From: Klenkia taihuensis
GTDB lineage: Bacteria > Actinomycetota > Actinomycetes > Mycobacteriales > Geodermatophilaceae
DNA: 64,000 nt
Direction of reading: 5' to 3'
Assembly (NCBI RefSeq): GCF_900112525.1
Contig: NZ_FOMD01000002.1
Span: 806,001 to 870,000 of the forward strand
This document shows positions 41,711 to 51,165 of the stretch, in pieces. The notes under the pieces were generated by a model, which saw only the letters and a list, made by a program, of their open reading frames with translations, was not told the DNA's origin and did not search any database. The stretch's first letter is position 1, and every line of letters starts with the position of its first letter. The translations under genes were made by a program, and so were the position numbers.

Positions 41711-43284
41711 TAGCCGGTGGTGCGGCGGGCGACGGCGCGGTCGGCGAGCTCGGCGCCCGCGCCCTCGTAGAGCTGCAGGCCGATGTCGGCGCCGCCGTCC
41801 AGGATCTCGGCCTGGTCGTCGTCGAACTGGGTCACCGCGGCGACCGTGCCGCCGAAGCCGTGCGCGCGCAGCCGGGTGAGCGTGGCGAGGTTGTTGTCGT
41901 GGGCCGGCATGGCCAGCAGCACCAGCTCGACGTGGTGCAGCTCCAGCTCCTCCCACAGCCGCGGGTCGGTGGCGTCGCCCTCGATCAGGTGCACGCCCTC
42001 GGCCTGCAGCCGGGCCACCCGGTCGGGGTCGGCCTCGATGCCGATGACCCGCAGCCCGTACTCCCCGGCCAGCCGCCGGTGCGCCGCCGACCCCACCCGG
42101 CCCATGCCGAGGACGACGGCCTGCGCGTCGCCGAGGTCCAGCGGCCGGTCGTCGGGGTGCAGCCGGTGGTCGGGCCGGTCGGGCAGCCAGCGGCGCAGCG
42201 CCACCACGAGCCGGTCGGGCCGGTCACCCACCAGCGAGGGCAGCACGAACGACGCCGCGACCGCCGCCGCCAGCGGGGTGGCCCACCCGGGGTCGAGCAG
42301 GTCGTCGGGCAGCGCGACCACCACGATCAGCCCGAACTCGGAGAAGTTGGTCAGCGCGGTGGCGGTGAAGACCGCCGTGCGGCGGCGCAGCCGGGCGAGG
42401 TAGAAGAGCACGACGAAGGCCAGGCCCTGCACCGGCAGCGCCAGCAGCAGCACGCCGGCGACGAGCAGCTCGGCCCCGGTGGGCAGCCCGGCCAGGCCGA
42501 TCGAGACGAAGAAGGCGACCAGCAGCAGGTCCTTGATGCCGAACAGCGACCGGGCCAGCTCCGCCGAGCGCGGCTGACCGGCCAGCAGCACGCCCAGCAG
42601 CAGCGCCCCGAGGTCGCCCTTCACGCCGAGCGCCGAGAACAGCGCGTACCCGGGCACCAGGGCCAGCACGATCCCGTAGAGCGGCAGCAGCTCGTCGTGG
42701 CCCAGCCGGGCGAGCACCCCGCGCAGCAGCGGCGCGGCGGGGACCAGCAGCACCAGCAGCAGCGCCCACGGGCTGGGCACCGTCCCCTCGGCGACGGCGA
42801 GGAAGACCACCGCGAGCAGGTCCTGCACGACCAGGACGCCGATGGCCAGCCGGCCGGTGAGCGTCTGCGTGGCACCGCGCTCCTCGAGCACCTTGACCAC
42901 GAAGACGGTGCTGGAGAACGACAGCGCGAACCCGATGAGCAGCCACGCCCGGGGCCCGCCGTCGGCCGCCAGCGCCACGCCGAGGACGGCGAGCAGACCC
43001 AGCAGCCCCGCCGTCACCCCGGTGGAGACCAGCGCGTGCACCGAGGAGGTCAGCCACACCTCCCGGCGCACCAGCGAGCGCAGGTCGACCTTGAGGCCCA
43101 CGCCGAACAGCAGCACGGTCACGCCCAGGTCGGCGACCGAGGACAGCTCCGGCGGCGCCTGCACGCCCAGCGGCGCCAGCACGAAGCCGGCGGCCAGGAA
43201 GCCCAGCAGCGGCGGCAACCGGAGCAGGCCGGCGAGCACCCCGCCGACCAGGACGGCCAGCAGGATGGCCGAGACGTCGTCCAC
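41710..43284 (-). CDS. Kef-type cation:proton antiporter with C-terminal RCK (TrkA-N) domain
   Basis: A 524-residue CPA2-family transporter, predicted to move K+ or Na+ against protons. About 12 hydrophobic helices span residues 5-375, including LLGFLAAGFVLAPLG and the FALSFSSTVFVVKVLEERGA ion-site region typical of KefB/KefC. A cytosolic TrkA-N domain follows (VVLGMGRVGSAAHRRLAG, with IGIEADPDRVARL), which binds NAD(H) and gates the channel. The GTG at 43284 follows GGGGGAG. It stands alone. A divergent 18-bp inverted repeat at 43352-43369 may control it. Confidence 0.92.
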   Translation of the reverse strand: MDDVSAILLAVLVGGVLAGLLRLPPLLGFLAAGFVLAPLGVQAPPELSSVADLGVTVLLFGVGLKVDLRSLVRREVWLTSSVHALVSTGVTAGLLGLLAVLGVALAADGGPRAWLLIGFALSFSSTVFVVKVLEERGATQTLTGRLAIGVLVVQDLLAVVFLAVAEGTVPSPWALLLVLLVPAAPLLRGVLARLGHDELLPLYGIVLALVPGYALFSALGVKGDLGALLLGVLLAGQPRSAELARSLFGIKDLLLVAFFVSIGLAGLPTGAELLVAGVLLLALPVQGLAFVVLFYLARLRRRTAVFTATALTNFSEFGLIVVVALPDDLLDPGWATPLAAAVAASFVLPSLVGDRPDRLVVALRRWLPDRPDHRLHPDDRPLDLGDAQAVVLGMGRVGSAAHRRLAGEYGLRVIGIEADPDRVARLQAEGVHLIEGDATDPRLWEELELHHVELVLLAMPAHDNNLATLTRLRAHGFGGTVAAVTQFDDDQAEILDGGADIGLQLYEGAGAELADRAVARRTTG

Positions 43285-43351
43285 CGCTCCCCCTCTCCTC
43301 GGTCCCGGCATCCTCGCGCACCGGCCGGGCTCCCTCCCGGTACGACGCCGT

Positions 43352-43369
43352 TCCGTGAGCGATCACGGA
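43352..43369. promoter_or_regulatory. inverted repeat in the divergent Kef / Thr-rich protein promoter region
   Basis: TCCGTGA (43352-43358) and TCACGGA (43363-43369) form a perfect 7-bp inverted repeat around GCGA, an operator-like layout. It lies 68 bp upstream of the Kef start and 88 bp upstream of the Thr-rich protein start. The regulator is unknown. Confidence 0.4.
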
Positions 43370-43456
43370 CGTTGCGCGACATGTGCGCAGGTCAGCCTGC
43401 AGCGGACGTCGCCGCGTGGTGCCATGGTGGACGACCCGGACGGAGGTCCACAGGCC

Positions 43457-44344
43457 ATGACGGACGCCGACGACAGCGCGCGACAGCCCTGGCTGGACCC
43501 CGACGCGGACAGCTACGGCCGTCACGCCGACACCGGTGACGTGCCCGTCGTCGTCCCCGCCGAGGTCGTCCCGCCGGCACCGCCGGTCCGGGTCGTCGCC
43601 CGCCGTCCGCGGGCCCGCCGGATGCGCCGCCGCGCCGCGCCGGTCGCCGCGCTCGGCCTGGGCGTCGTCGCCGCGGGCGGGCTGACCCTGCTCGCCGCGG
43701 CCGCACCCGGGGGCACCGACTCCCCGGCCCAGGTCCCGCCGGTCGCGGCCCCCAGCTGGACCGGCTCCCCCGCCGGCAGCACCAGCACCGCCACCGACGG
43801 GTCGGCCGGCACGACGCCGTCCACGGCCCCGGTGGCCCCGGTGGCCACGCCGCCGCTGACCAGCCCCGCGCCGACGCCGGCGGCCGCCCCCGCGTCCTCC
43901 ACCGCCCGGCCCCCGCTGCCCCCCGCGCTGACCTCGGTCCTCACCACCACCCTGGTGCCCGCCCCGCCCGGCACGCCGACGCCCACCACCGCCGTGCCGA
44001 CCACGGCCGTGCCCACCACCACGGTGCCCACCACCACGGTGCCCACCACCACGGTGCCCACCGGCGCGGGGGCCACCGCCCCGCCGACGACCACCGTGCC
44101 GACGACCACCGTGCCGACGACGACGGCCCCGACGACGCCGAACAGCACCCCGCCGACGACGACGCCGCCGACGGGCCGGCCGGCTCCGACCCCCACGACC
44201 ACCCCGCCCACCACGACGGCGCCCCCCACCACGTCCCCGTCCAGCGCCTCGCCGTCCTCGACCGCGCCCACGACGCCCACCGGCACGACGCCCACCGGCA
44301 CGACGTCCACCGGCACGACGGGGACGACCACCCCCACGGGCTGA
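43457..44344 (+). CDS. Thr/Pro-rich single-pass envelope protein
   Basis: A 295-residue protein. About 70 cytosolic residues end in a very basic patch (ARRPRARRMRRRAAP). One transmembrane helix (LGLGVVAAGGLTLLAAAA) follows, then roughly 200 residues of almost pure Thr/Pro/Ala/Ser outside the membrane. The tail contains TTTVP pentapeptide repeats encoded by near-identical 15-bp units (about 44010-44060) and TGTTP repeats (44281-44330). Such tails span or coat the cell wall and are often O-mannosylated in actinobacteria. No enzymatic domain is present. The ATG at 43457 is used. Confidence 0.75.
   Translation: MTDADDSARQPWLDPDADSYGRHADTGDVPVVVPAEVVPPAPPVRVVARRPRARRMRRRAAPVAALGLGVVAAGGLTLLAAAAPGGTDSPAQVPPVAAPSWTGSPAGSTSTATDGSAGTTPSTAPVAPVATPPLTSPAPTPAAAPASSTARPPLPPALTSVLTTTLVPAPPGTPTPTTAVPTTAVPTTTVPTTTVPTTTVPTGAGATAPPTTTVPTTTVPTTTAPTTPNSTPPTTTPPTGRPAPTPTTTPPTTTAPPTTSPSSASPSSTAPTTPTGTTPTGTTSTGTTGTTTPTG
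44010..44060 (+). repeat. 15-bp tandem repeats encoding TTTVP
   Basis: GTGCCCACCACCACG is repeated about three times almost without change inside the Thr/Pro-rich protein gene; imperfect ATAVP/TTTVP-coding copies lie on both sides. A second 15-bp array (ACCGGCACGACGCCC type) lies at 44281-44330. Such arrays can change copy number by slippage. Confidence 0.7.
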
Positions 44345-44396
44345 CGCCGCCGTCCCCGTCGCGGCGCACGGCCGCCGCGGCGGGGATGCTGGGGGT

Positions 44397-45512
44397 GTGC
44401 CGACCCGCCACCGCTCCCCGCTCGCCGCCGTGCTCACCGCCGCCCTCGCCGTGCCCGCGGCCCTGGTCACCCGCGCCGCGTGGGGCGTGCCCCGCTCGAT
44501 GGGCGCCGGCCGCCGCGCCCTGCGGCCCACCGTCGCCGGGTCGCCCAACTTCTCGGAGGGCAGGTTCCGCAACACGCTGCCCACCCCGACCGCCGTCGAC
44601 GGCGACCGGGCCGAGCTGGTCCGCGAGCTGCGCCGCAGCCGCCGCCGCGGCGCCCCGGCCCGGCCGGTCCCGCTGGTCAGCCCGCAGCTGCCCGAGGAGG
44701 CCGCCGAGCTCGCCGTCACCTGGTTCGGCCACGCCAGCGCACTGCTGGAGGTCGACGGCGGCCGCGTCCTGGTCGACCCGGTGTGGGGCGAGCGGGTGTC
44801 GCCGTCCGCCCTGGTGGGGCCCAAGCGGCTGCACCCGGTGCCCGGGCCGCTGGAGGAGCTGCCGCGCGTGGACGCCGTCCTCATCAGCCACGACCACTAC
44901 GACCACCTCGACCTGCCCACCGTCGAGCGGCTGGTCCGCGAGCAGGACGCCCCGTTCGTCGTGCCGCTGGGCATCGGGGAGCACCTGCGCGGCTGGGGCG
45001 TGCCCGCCGACCGGGTCGTCGAGCTCGACTGGGACGGCGAGCACCGGGTCGGCGAGCTGACCCTGGTGTGCGCCGAGGCCCGGCACTTCTCCGGCCGGGG
45101 CCTGACCCGCGACGACACGCTGTGGTCCTCGTGGGTGGTCCGCGGGCCGCGGCACCGGGTCTTCTTCGGCGGCGACACCGGCTACCACCCCGCGTTCGCC
45201 GCGATCGGCGCCCAGCACGGGCCCTTCGACCTGACGCTGCTGCCGGTCGGCGCCTACGCCCCGCAGTGGCCGGCCATCCACATGGACCCCGAGGAGGCCG
45301 TCCGCGCGCACGGCGACCTCGGCGGGCGGGTGCTGCTGCCCATCCACTGGGCCACCTTCAACCTGGCCTTCCACGCCTGGGCCGAGCCGGTGGACCGGCT
45401 GCTCGCCGCGGCCGGCGACGTGCCGGTCGTCGTCCCCCGGCCCGGGGAGCGGCTGGACCTCACCGGCGACGTCCCCGCCACCCCCGACTGGTGGACCGCC
45501 GTCGCCGAGTGA
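44397..45512 (+). CDS. metallo-beta-lactamase-fold hydrolase (NAPE-PLD/UlaG-like)
   Basis: A 371-residue protein. After a possible membrane-anchoring N-terminus (LAAVLTAALAVPAALV) it carries an MBL fold: VTWFGHASALLEVDGGRVLVDPVWG at the start, the metal motif ISHDHYDHLD (HxHxDH variant), RHFSGRG, FFGGDTGYHPAF and IHWATFNLAFHAW. This is the NAPE-hydrolysing phospholipase D-like pattern. Bacterial relatives probably act on phosphodiesters or lipids; the substrate is not known. The GTG at 44397 gives a full-length family match. No partner genes are evident. Confidence 0.88.
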   Translation: MPTRHRSPLAAVLTAALAVPAALVTRAAWGVPRSMGAGRRALRPTVAGSPNFSEGRFRNTLPTPTAVDGDRAELVRELRRSRRRGAPARPVPLVSPQLPEEAAELAVTWFGHASALLEVDGGRVLVDPVWGERVSPSALVGPKRLHPVPGPLEELPRVDAVLISHDHYDHLDLPTVERLVREQDAPFVVPLGIGEHLRGWGVPADRVVELDWDGEHRVGELTLVCAEARHFSGRGLTRDDTLWSSWVVRGPRHRVFFGGDTGYHPAFAAIGAQHGPFDLTLLPVGAYAPQWPAIHMDPEEAVRAHGDLGGRVLLPIHWATFNLAFHAWAEPVDRLLAAAGDVPVVVPRPGERLDLTGDVPATPDWWTAVAE

Positions 45513-45609
45513 CCCCGGCGAGGGTTCGCCGCCGCCGGTCCGGGGCACACAGCGTCGACGACCGGGGCCGGCCTGGCCCCGGTGCAGACCTCCCAGGAGG
45601 GGACGCGCC

Positions 45610-46719
45610 ATGGCCGACGACACCCGGGGCACCACCCCCGACCCGACCGGCCGGCACGGGGCGACGCCCGTGACCGGCGCCGGCTCCACCACCGGCCCGC
45701 AGGTCCACGACCAGCAGGGGTACGCCCCGCCGGTCCACGACGAGCGGGTGCCCGCCGAGCAGACCTCCGTCCTGCCCGGCCACGCCGCACCCGGCACCAG
45801 CCCGGCCAACACCGCGGCGCCCGGCGCCGCGGGCGCCGCGCCGGGCGTGACCCCCGAGCCCGGGGGGACGCCGACCACCGCCGACACGGCGGCCCGGCAC
45901 GGCGACCGCGGGCACGGTCTCGGCGCCGCGGCCGCGGCGGCCGGGGTCGGCGGGGCCGCGGCGGCCGGGCACGACCGGGACCGGCACGACGACCACGGCG
46001 ACCGCGGCGACCTGCGCCACGACACGACCCGGCACGACGGGGTCCGGCACGACGACCACCGGCACGACGACCACCGGCACGACACCGTGGCGGCGGCCCC
46101 GGTCGACCGCGACGGCGACGGCCGCGACGACCGCACCGGCGCCGTCGTCCCGACCAGCGCCAAGGAGATGGCCGCCGCCCAGCGCGCCCGCTACGGCGGC
46201 CTGCACATGGGGTCGGCGTTCTTCGGCTGGATGAGCGCGGTGGGCATCGCGGTGATCCTGCTGGCGATCCTGTCCGCGGCCGGCCTGGCCTTCGGCCTCT
46301 ACTCCACCCTCGGCACACCCCAGGAGGCCGCCGACCAGGCCAACAGCGGCATCGGCCTGGGCGCGGCGATCGCGCTGCTGGTCGTGCTGTTCATCGCCTA
46401 CCTCGCCGGCGGCTACGTCGCCGGCCGGATGGCCCGGTTCAACGGGACCAAGCAGGGCCTCGGCGTGTGGCTGTGGGGCGTCATCGTGCTGGTGCTCGCC
46501 GCGTTGGCCGGGCTGGTGCTGGGCACCCAGTACAACTTCTTCGACCAGCTCAACCTGCCGTCGCTGCCCGTCGACTCGGGCACCGCGACGACCGGCGGGC
46601 TGATCGCGCTGGGTGCGGTGCTGCTGGTGACCCTGCTGGGCGCGATGATCGGCGGCAAGCTCGGCTCCCGCTACCACCGCAAGGTCGACCGGGCCGCCTT
46701 CGAGCCCGCCGAGGTCTGA
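45610..46719 (+). CDS. four-helix membrane protein with a His/Asp-rich cytosolic region
   Basis: A 369-residue protein. The first 190 residues are disordered: Pro/Thr/Gly-rich, then Ala-rich, then a DRHDDHGDRGD and HDDHRHDDHRHD tract encoded by 15-bp repeats, which could bind metal ions. A KEMAAAQRARYGGLHMGSAFFGW block leads into four transmembrane helices (about residues 200-355), including FIAYLAGGYVAGRMARFNG, a motif of TIGR04086/DUF-type membrane proteins. The ATG at 45610 follows AGGAGGGG. The function is unknown. A long perfect inverted repeat follows the stop. Confidence 0.75.
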   Translation: MADDTRGTTPDPTGRHGATPVTGAGSTTGPQVHDQQGYAPPVHDERVPAEQTSVLPGHAAPGTSPANTAAPGAAGAAPGVTPEPGGTPTTADTAARHGDRGHGLGAAAAAAGVGGAAAAGHDRDRHDDHGDRGDLRHDTTRHDGVRHDDHRHDDHRHDTVAAAPVDRDGDGRDDRTGAVVPTSAKEMAAAQRARYGGLHMGSAFFGWMSAVGIAVILLAILSAAGLAFGLYSTLGTPQEAADQANSGIGLGAAIALLVVLFIAYLAGGYVAGRMARFNGTKQGLGVWLWGVIVLVLAALAGLVLGTQYNFFDQLNLPSLPVDSGTATTGGLIALGAVLLVTLLGAMIGGKLGSRYHRKVDRAAFEPAEV

Positions 46720-46731
46720 CCGACCCGGGCA

Positions 46732-46784
46732 GGGGAAGCCCTGCACCCACCCACGGGGCCCGTGGGTGGGTGCAGGGCTTCCCC
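46732..46784. terminator. bidirectional terminator-like hairpin, copy 2 of a repeated element
   Basis: A perfect inverted repeat with 26-base arms (46732-46757 and 46759-46784) around one base, lying between convergent stops at 46719 and 46798. Its outer 18 bases GGGGAAGCCCTGCACCC(A) are shared with the hairpin at 41650-41710, while the inner stem differs. Its position and symmetry suit a bidirectional terminator. Confidence 0.78.
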
Positions 46785-46797
46785 CGCCCGGTCGTCG

Positions 46798-47655
46798 TCA
46801 GCGCAGGAGCTTGGACATCCGCCGGTCGGCCAGCGGCTTGCCGCCGGTCTGGCAGGTGGGGCAGTACTGCAGCGAGGTGTCGGCGAAGGACACCTCGCGC
46901 ACCGTGTCCCCGCACACCGGGCACGGCAGGCCGGTGCGGGCGTGCACCCGCAGGTTCGCCCGCTTCTCGCCCTTGAGCTTGGCCGCCTGCTGGCCGACCT
47001 GGCGCTCCAGCGCGTCGGTCAGCGTGGTGCGCACCGCGTCGAAGAGCCGCAGCGACTCCCCGTCGGTCAGCTTGTCCGCACCCTTGAACGGCGACAGCTT
47101 CGCCACGTGCAGGATCTCGTCGGAGTAGGCGTTGCCGATGCCGGAGACCAGGGTCTGGTCGGTCAGCGCGCCCTTGAGCTGGCCCTTCCGCCCCCGCATC
47201 AGCGCGGCGAAGGACTCGGCGTCCACCTCGAGGGCGTCCGGGCCCAGCCGGGCGATGCCCGGCACCTCCGAGGACGGCGAACGCACGGCGTACACCGCCA
47301 GACCCTTGCGGGTGCCCTGCTCGGTCAGGTCGAAGCCCGCGCCGTCGTCCAGGTGCACCCGGACGGCGAGCGGCCCCTTGCCGGGCTTGGGCGGGGCGGT
47401 GGGCAGCTCGGCCCGCCAGTGCAGCCAGCCCGCCCGGGCCAGGTGCACCACCAGGTGGATCCCCGACACGTCGATGTCCAGGAACTTGCCCATCCGGCCC
47501 GCGCCGGTGACCTCCAGGCCGGCCAGCGAGGACAGCGGCGGGTCGAAGGTCTTCAGCGTCTGGATGCCGGCGAGGTCGACCCGCGCGACCACCTTGCCGA
47601 CGGCGTTCTCGCGCAGGAAGGCGGCCAGCGCCTCGACCTCGGGCAGCTCGGGCAT
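46798..47655 (-). CDS. Fpg/Nei-family DNA glycosylase/AP lyase
   Basis: Removes oxidised bases from DNA and nicks the abasic site. The 285-residue protein starts with the essential MPELPEVEALAAFL, in which Pro2 is the nucleophile and Glu3 catalytic. A helix-two-turn-helix segment (ALTDQTLVSGIGNAYSDEILHVAKLSP) is followed by a C-terminal zinc finger (CPVCGDTVREV and CPTCQTGG). It differs from standard MutM in the middle and matches the mycobacterial-type Fpg2/Nei homologues, so the exact lesion preference is open. The ATG at 47655 is fixed by the N-terminal proline requirement. Confidence 0.92.
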   Translation of the reverse strand: MPELPEVEALAAFLRENAVGKVVARVDLAGIQTLKTFDPPLSSLAGLEVTGAGRMGKFLDIDVSGIHLVVHLARAGWLHWRAELPTAPPKPGKGPLAVRVHLDDGAGFDLTEQGTRKGLAVYAVRSPSSEVPGIARLGPDALEVDAESFAALMRGRKGQLKGALTDQTLVSGIGNAYSDEILHVAKLSPFKGADKLTDGESLRLFDAVRTTLTDALERQVGQQAAKLKGEKRANLRVHARTGLPCPVCGDTVREVSFADTSLQYCPTCQTGGKPLADRRMSKLLR

Positions 47656-47714
47656 GCATCCATGGTCGCCCTCCGGGCTCCACCGCGTCCAACGGCCGTC
47701 CCCCGGTCGGGTGG

Positions 47715-48659
47715 TCAGCGCGAGGCGGTGATCTCCGCGAGGTCGTCGAGCACCAGGCCGGCGCCCGTCGGGCCCAGGCCCAGGAACCAGCGGCTGTCGT
47801 CGACCTCGTGGTCGGCGCCGGCCTGCACCGGGGGCAGCGACGTCCACAGCTCGCCCGACATCAGCGACACCGACTCCCCCGCCCCGCCGTCGCCGAACCC
47901 GGGCGACCAGAACACGACGTCGGAGGTGACCAGGTCCAGGGACTCGGCGGTCAGCTCCACCCGGTTCTCGGTGGTGTCCAGCGCCGCCGGCCAGGTGAAC
48001 CCGACGTCCTCCAGCACGCTGCCGACGAAGGACCCGCGGGCGTAGGCGCGGATCTCGTCCCCGCCCATGAACCGCAGGACGGCGACCTCGGTGGCGGCCG
48101 GGTCCCCCCACGCGGCACCGATCTCCCCGACCCGCCGCTCGTAGTCGGCCAGGATCTCCTCGGCCCGCTCGGTCATGCCCAGCGCCTCGGCGTCGAGCAG
48201 GAAGTTCTCCTGCCAGACCGCGCCCAGCTCGGCGGCCTGCACGGTCGGCGCGAGGGCCGACAGCTGCTGGTGGAGGGCCTCGTGCCGGACGGCGTTGGTG
48301 AGGATCAGGTCCGGCTGCAGCGCGGCCACCGCCTCCAGGTCGGGCTCGGCGATCGACCCCACGACGGTCACGTCACCGGCGTCGAAGCCGTGGGTGGCGG
48401 CGAGCTCGTCGAGCAGGCCCCCGGTCTCCACCGCGCCCACCGGGACGACGCCGAGCGCGGTGACCGCGTCGAGCTCGCCGGAGTCCAGGACCACGACGCG
48501 CTCGGGCGTCCCGGTGATCGTCGTCGTCCCGAGGGCGTGCACGACCTCCCGGGTGCCGGGCCCCTCCTGGGCGGCCGGCGCCGGGGCATCGGTGCCGCCG
48601 CACCCGGTCAGCACCGCCCCGGCGGTGACGAGGGCGAGCAGAGCGGTCCGGCGTGCCAC
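47715..48659 (-). CDS. iron-siderophore-binding lipoprotein (FecB/FepB type)
   Basis: A 314-residue extracellular binding protein: lipoprotein signal ending LTGCGG (Cys20), then a Peripla_BP_2 (class III) fold with ERVVVLDSGELDAVTALGV, PDLEAVAALQPDLILTN and a long linking helix. It should deliver ferric siderophore to an ABC permease that is not in this window. A perfect 19-bp DtxR/IdeR iron box lies at 48677-48695, 17 bp before the GTG at 48659, which itself follows AGGAGG. Expression should therefore rise when iron is scarce. Confidence 0.92.
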   Translation of the reverse strand: MARRTALLALVTAGAVLTGCGGTDAPAPAAQEGPGTREVVHALGTTTITGTPERVVVLDSGELDAVTALGVVPVGAVETGGLLDELAATHGFDAGDVTVVGSIAEPDLEAVAALQPDLILTNAVRHEALHQQLSALAPTVQAAELGAVWQENFLLDAEALGMTERAEEILADYERRVGEIGAAWGDPAATEVAVLRFMGGDEIRAYARGSFVGSVLEDVGFTWPAALDTTENRVELTAESLDLVTSDVVFWSPGFGDGGAGESVSLMSGELWTSLPPVQAGADHEVDDSRWFLGLGPTGAGLVLDDLAEITASR

Positions 48660-48676
48660 GGTGAGCCTCCTGTGGA

Positions 48677-48695
48677 TTAGGTGAGGCTCACCTAA
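48677..48695 (-). promoter_or_regulatory. DtxR/IdeR iron box
   Basis: TTAGGTGAGGCTCACCTAA is a perfect 19-bp palindrome matching the actinobacterial iron-regulator consensus TTAGGTTAGSCTAACCTAA at 17 of 19 positions. It lies between the malic enzyme stop (48696) and the siderophore-binding-protein gene, which it most likely represses when iron is plentiful. Confidence 0.9.
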
Positions 48696-50177
<1,482 letters not shown>

Positions 50178-50267
50178 GGTGTCGATGCTCGGCCCCGGGG
50201 GGTGCGCGGTCCAGCGGTGCGGCGCCGAACACTGCGACCACGAACCGCCCCGACTAGGTTGCGTCAC

Positions 50268-50294
50268 TGACTAGTCGTCGCTAGCTTCTAGTCA
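50268..50294 (+). promoter_or_regulatory. PadR operator/promoter with clustered CTAG sites
   Basis: TGACTAG (50268-50274) and CTAGTCA (50288-50294) form an inverted repeat around 13 bp, overlapping the PadR start codon. Four CTAG tetramers occur within 40 bp, unusual in this GC-rich DNA. TAGCTT (50282-50287) is six bases before the ATG and could be the -10 of a leaderless transcript, so PadR binding would block its own promoter. Confidence 0.6.
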
Positions 50295-50635
50295 TGGACG
50301 CCGACATCCCGAGCGACTGGCTGCGGGCGGTGCTGCCGATGGCGGTGCTGGCCACGGTCGCCGAGGCCGAGACCTACGGGTACGCCGTCGCCCAGCGGCT
50401 GCAGGCCGCGGGCTTCGGCGCCGTGAAGGGCGGCACCCTCTACCCGGTCCTGAACCGGCTGGAGACCGACGGGCTGCTCACCTCGGCCTGGCGCGAGGGC
50501 GTCGGCGGCCCCGGCCGCAAGTTCTTCGCCGTGACCGACACCGGTCGCGAGCACCTGCGCCGCCGCGCGGCGGCCTGGCACACGTTCACCGAGCGGGCCG
50601 CGAGCCTGCTCCCCGACCCGAGGAGCACCCGATGA
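50294..50635 (+). CDS. PadR-family transcriptional regulator
   Basis: A 113-residue winged-helix repressor. LPMAVLATVAEAETYGYAVAQRLQAAGF and GGTLYPVLNRLETDGLLTSAW are the PadR signature, and KFFAVTDTGREHLRRRA forms the wing and start of the dimerisation helix. It is a short (PadR-s1 like) member. It is coupled by ATGA to a HAAS-domain membrane protein, the standard partnership in which the membrane protein modulates the regulator. It probably controls its own gene pair through the inverted repeat at 50268-50294. Confidence 0.92.
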   Translation: MDADIPSDWLRAVLPMAVLATVAEAETYGYAVAQRLQAAGFGAVKGGTLYPVLNRLETDGLLTSAWREGVGGPGRKFFAVTDTGREHLRRRAAAWHTFTERAASLLPDPRSTR

Positions 50636-51144
50636 ACGCCGAGACCGCACCCGCCCTGGCCCGCTACCGCCAGGAGCTGATCGTGGCGCTGCGCCTGAAG
50701 GACGTGCCCGGCGACCGGATCGGCGAGGCGGTGGCCGAGGTGGAGAGCCACGTCGCCGACACCGGCGAGGACCCGGTCGCGGCCTTCGGCCCGGCCAAGG
50801 AGTACGCCCGGACGCTGGCCACCGGGCAGCGCCGCGACCCGTGGTGGTCCACCGCGATCACCCTGGCCTCCGCCGGCACCGCCGGGTGGCTCGTCGCGCA
50901 GGGGGCCCTGGCCCAGCTGCTGGGCGAGGAGTACCGCGGGCTCGCCGGCTGGGTGTGGGTGCTGGTCGGGCTGGTGGTGGGCATCCCGGCCGCCGTCCGG
51001 GTGCAGCGCCGCTCCTCCCGGGTCCGCGACCCCCGCACCGGCGCGGACATGGTGCCGTCCTCGCCCTGGGGGGTGGTCGTCCTGGTCGCCATCCCGGTGG
51101 TGCTGGTGCTCGCCGCCTGGGGCCTCATCCTGGTCACCCGCTGA
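50632..51144 (+). CDS. HAAS-domain membrane protein, PadR partner
   Basis: A 170-residue protein. The first 65 residues are a HAAS-type helical domain (RYRQELIVALRLKDVPGDRIGEAVAEVESHV split by a turn), rich in Arg/Glu and similar to DUF1700/HAAS modules that bind PadR proteins. Three transmembrane helices follow. The ATG at 50632 overlaps the PadR stop. The pair may sense membrane or envelope state, but the signal is unknown. Confidence 0.8.
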   Translation: MNAETAPALARYRQELIVALRLKDVPGDRIGEAVAEVESHVADTGEDPVAAFGPAKEYARTLATGQRRDPWWSTAITLASAGTAGWLVAQGALAQLLGEEYRGLAGWVWVLVGLVVGIPAAVRVQRRSSRVRDPRTGADMVPSSPWGVVVLVAIPVVLVLAAWGLILVTR

Positions 51145-51165
51145 CCCGCGTGGTCACCGGGCGGG

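Noticed and set aside
37784-41713. A 1,309-residue plus-strand frame across the ABC exporter genes
   Set aside because: It is in the wrong phase for both ABC genes, and its product is Arg/Pro/Gly-rich and without motifs.
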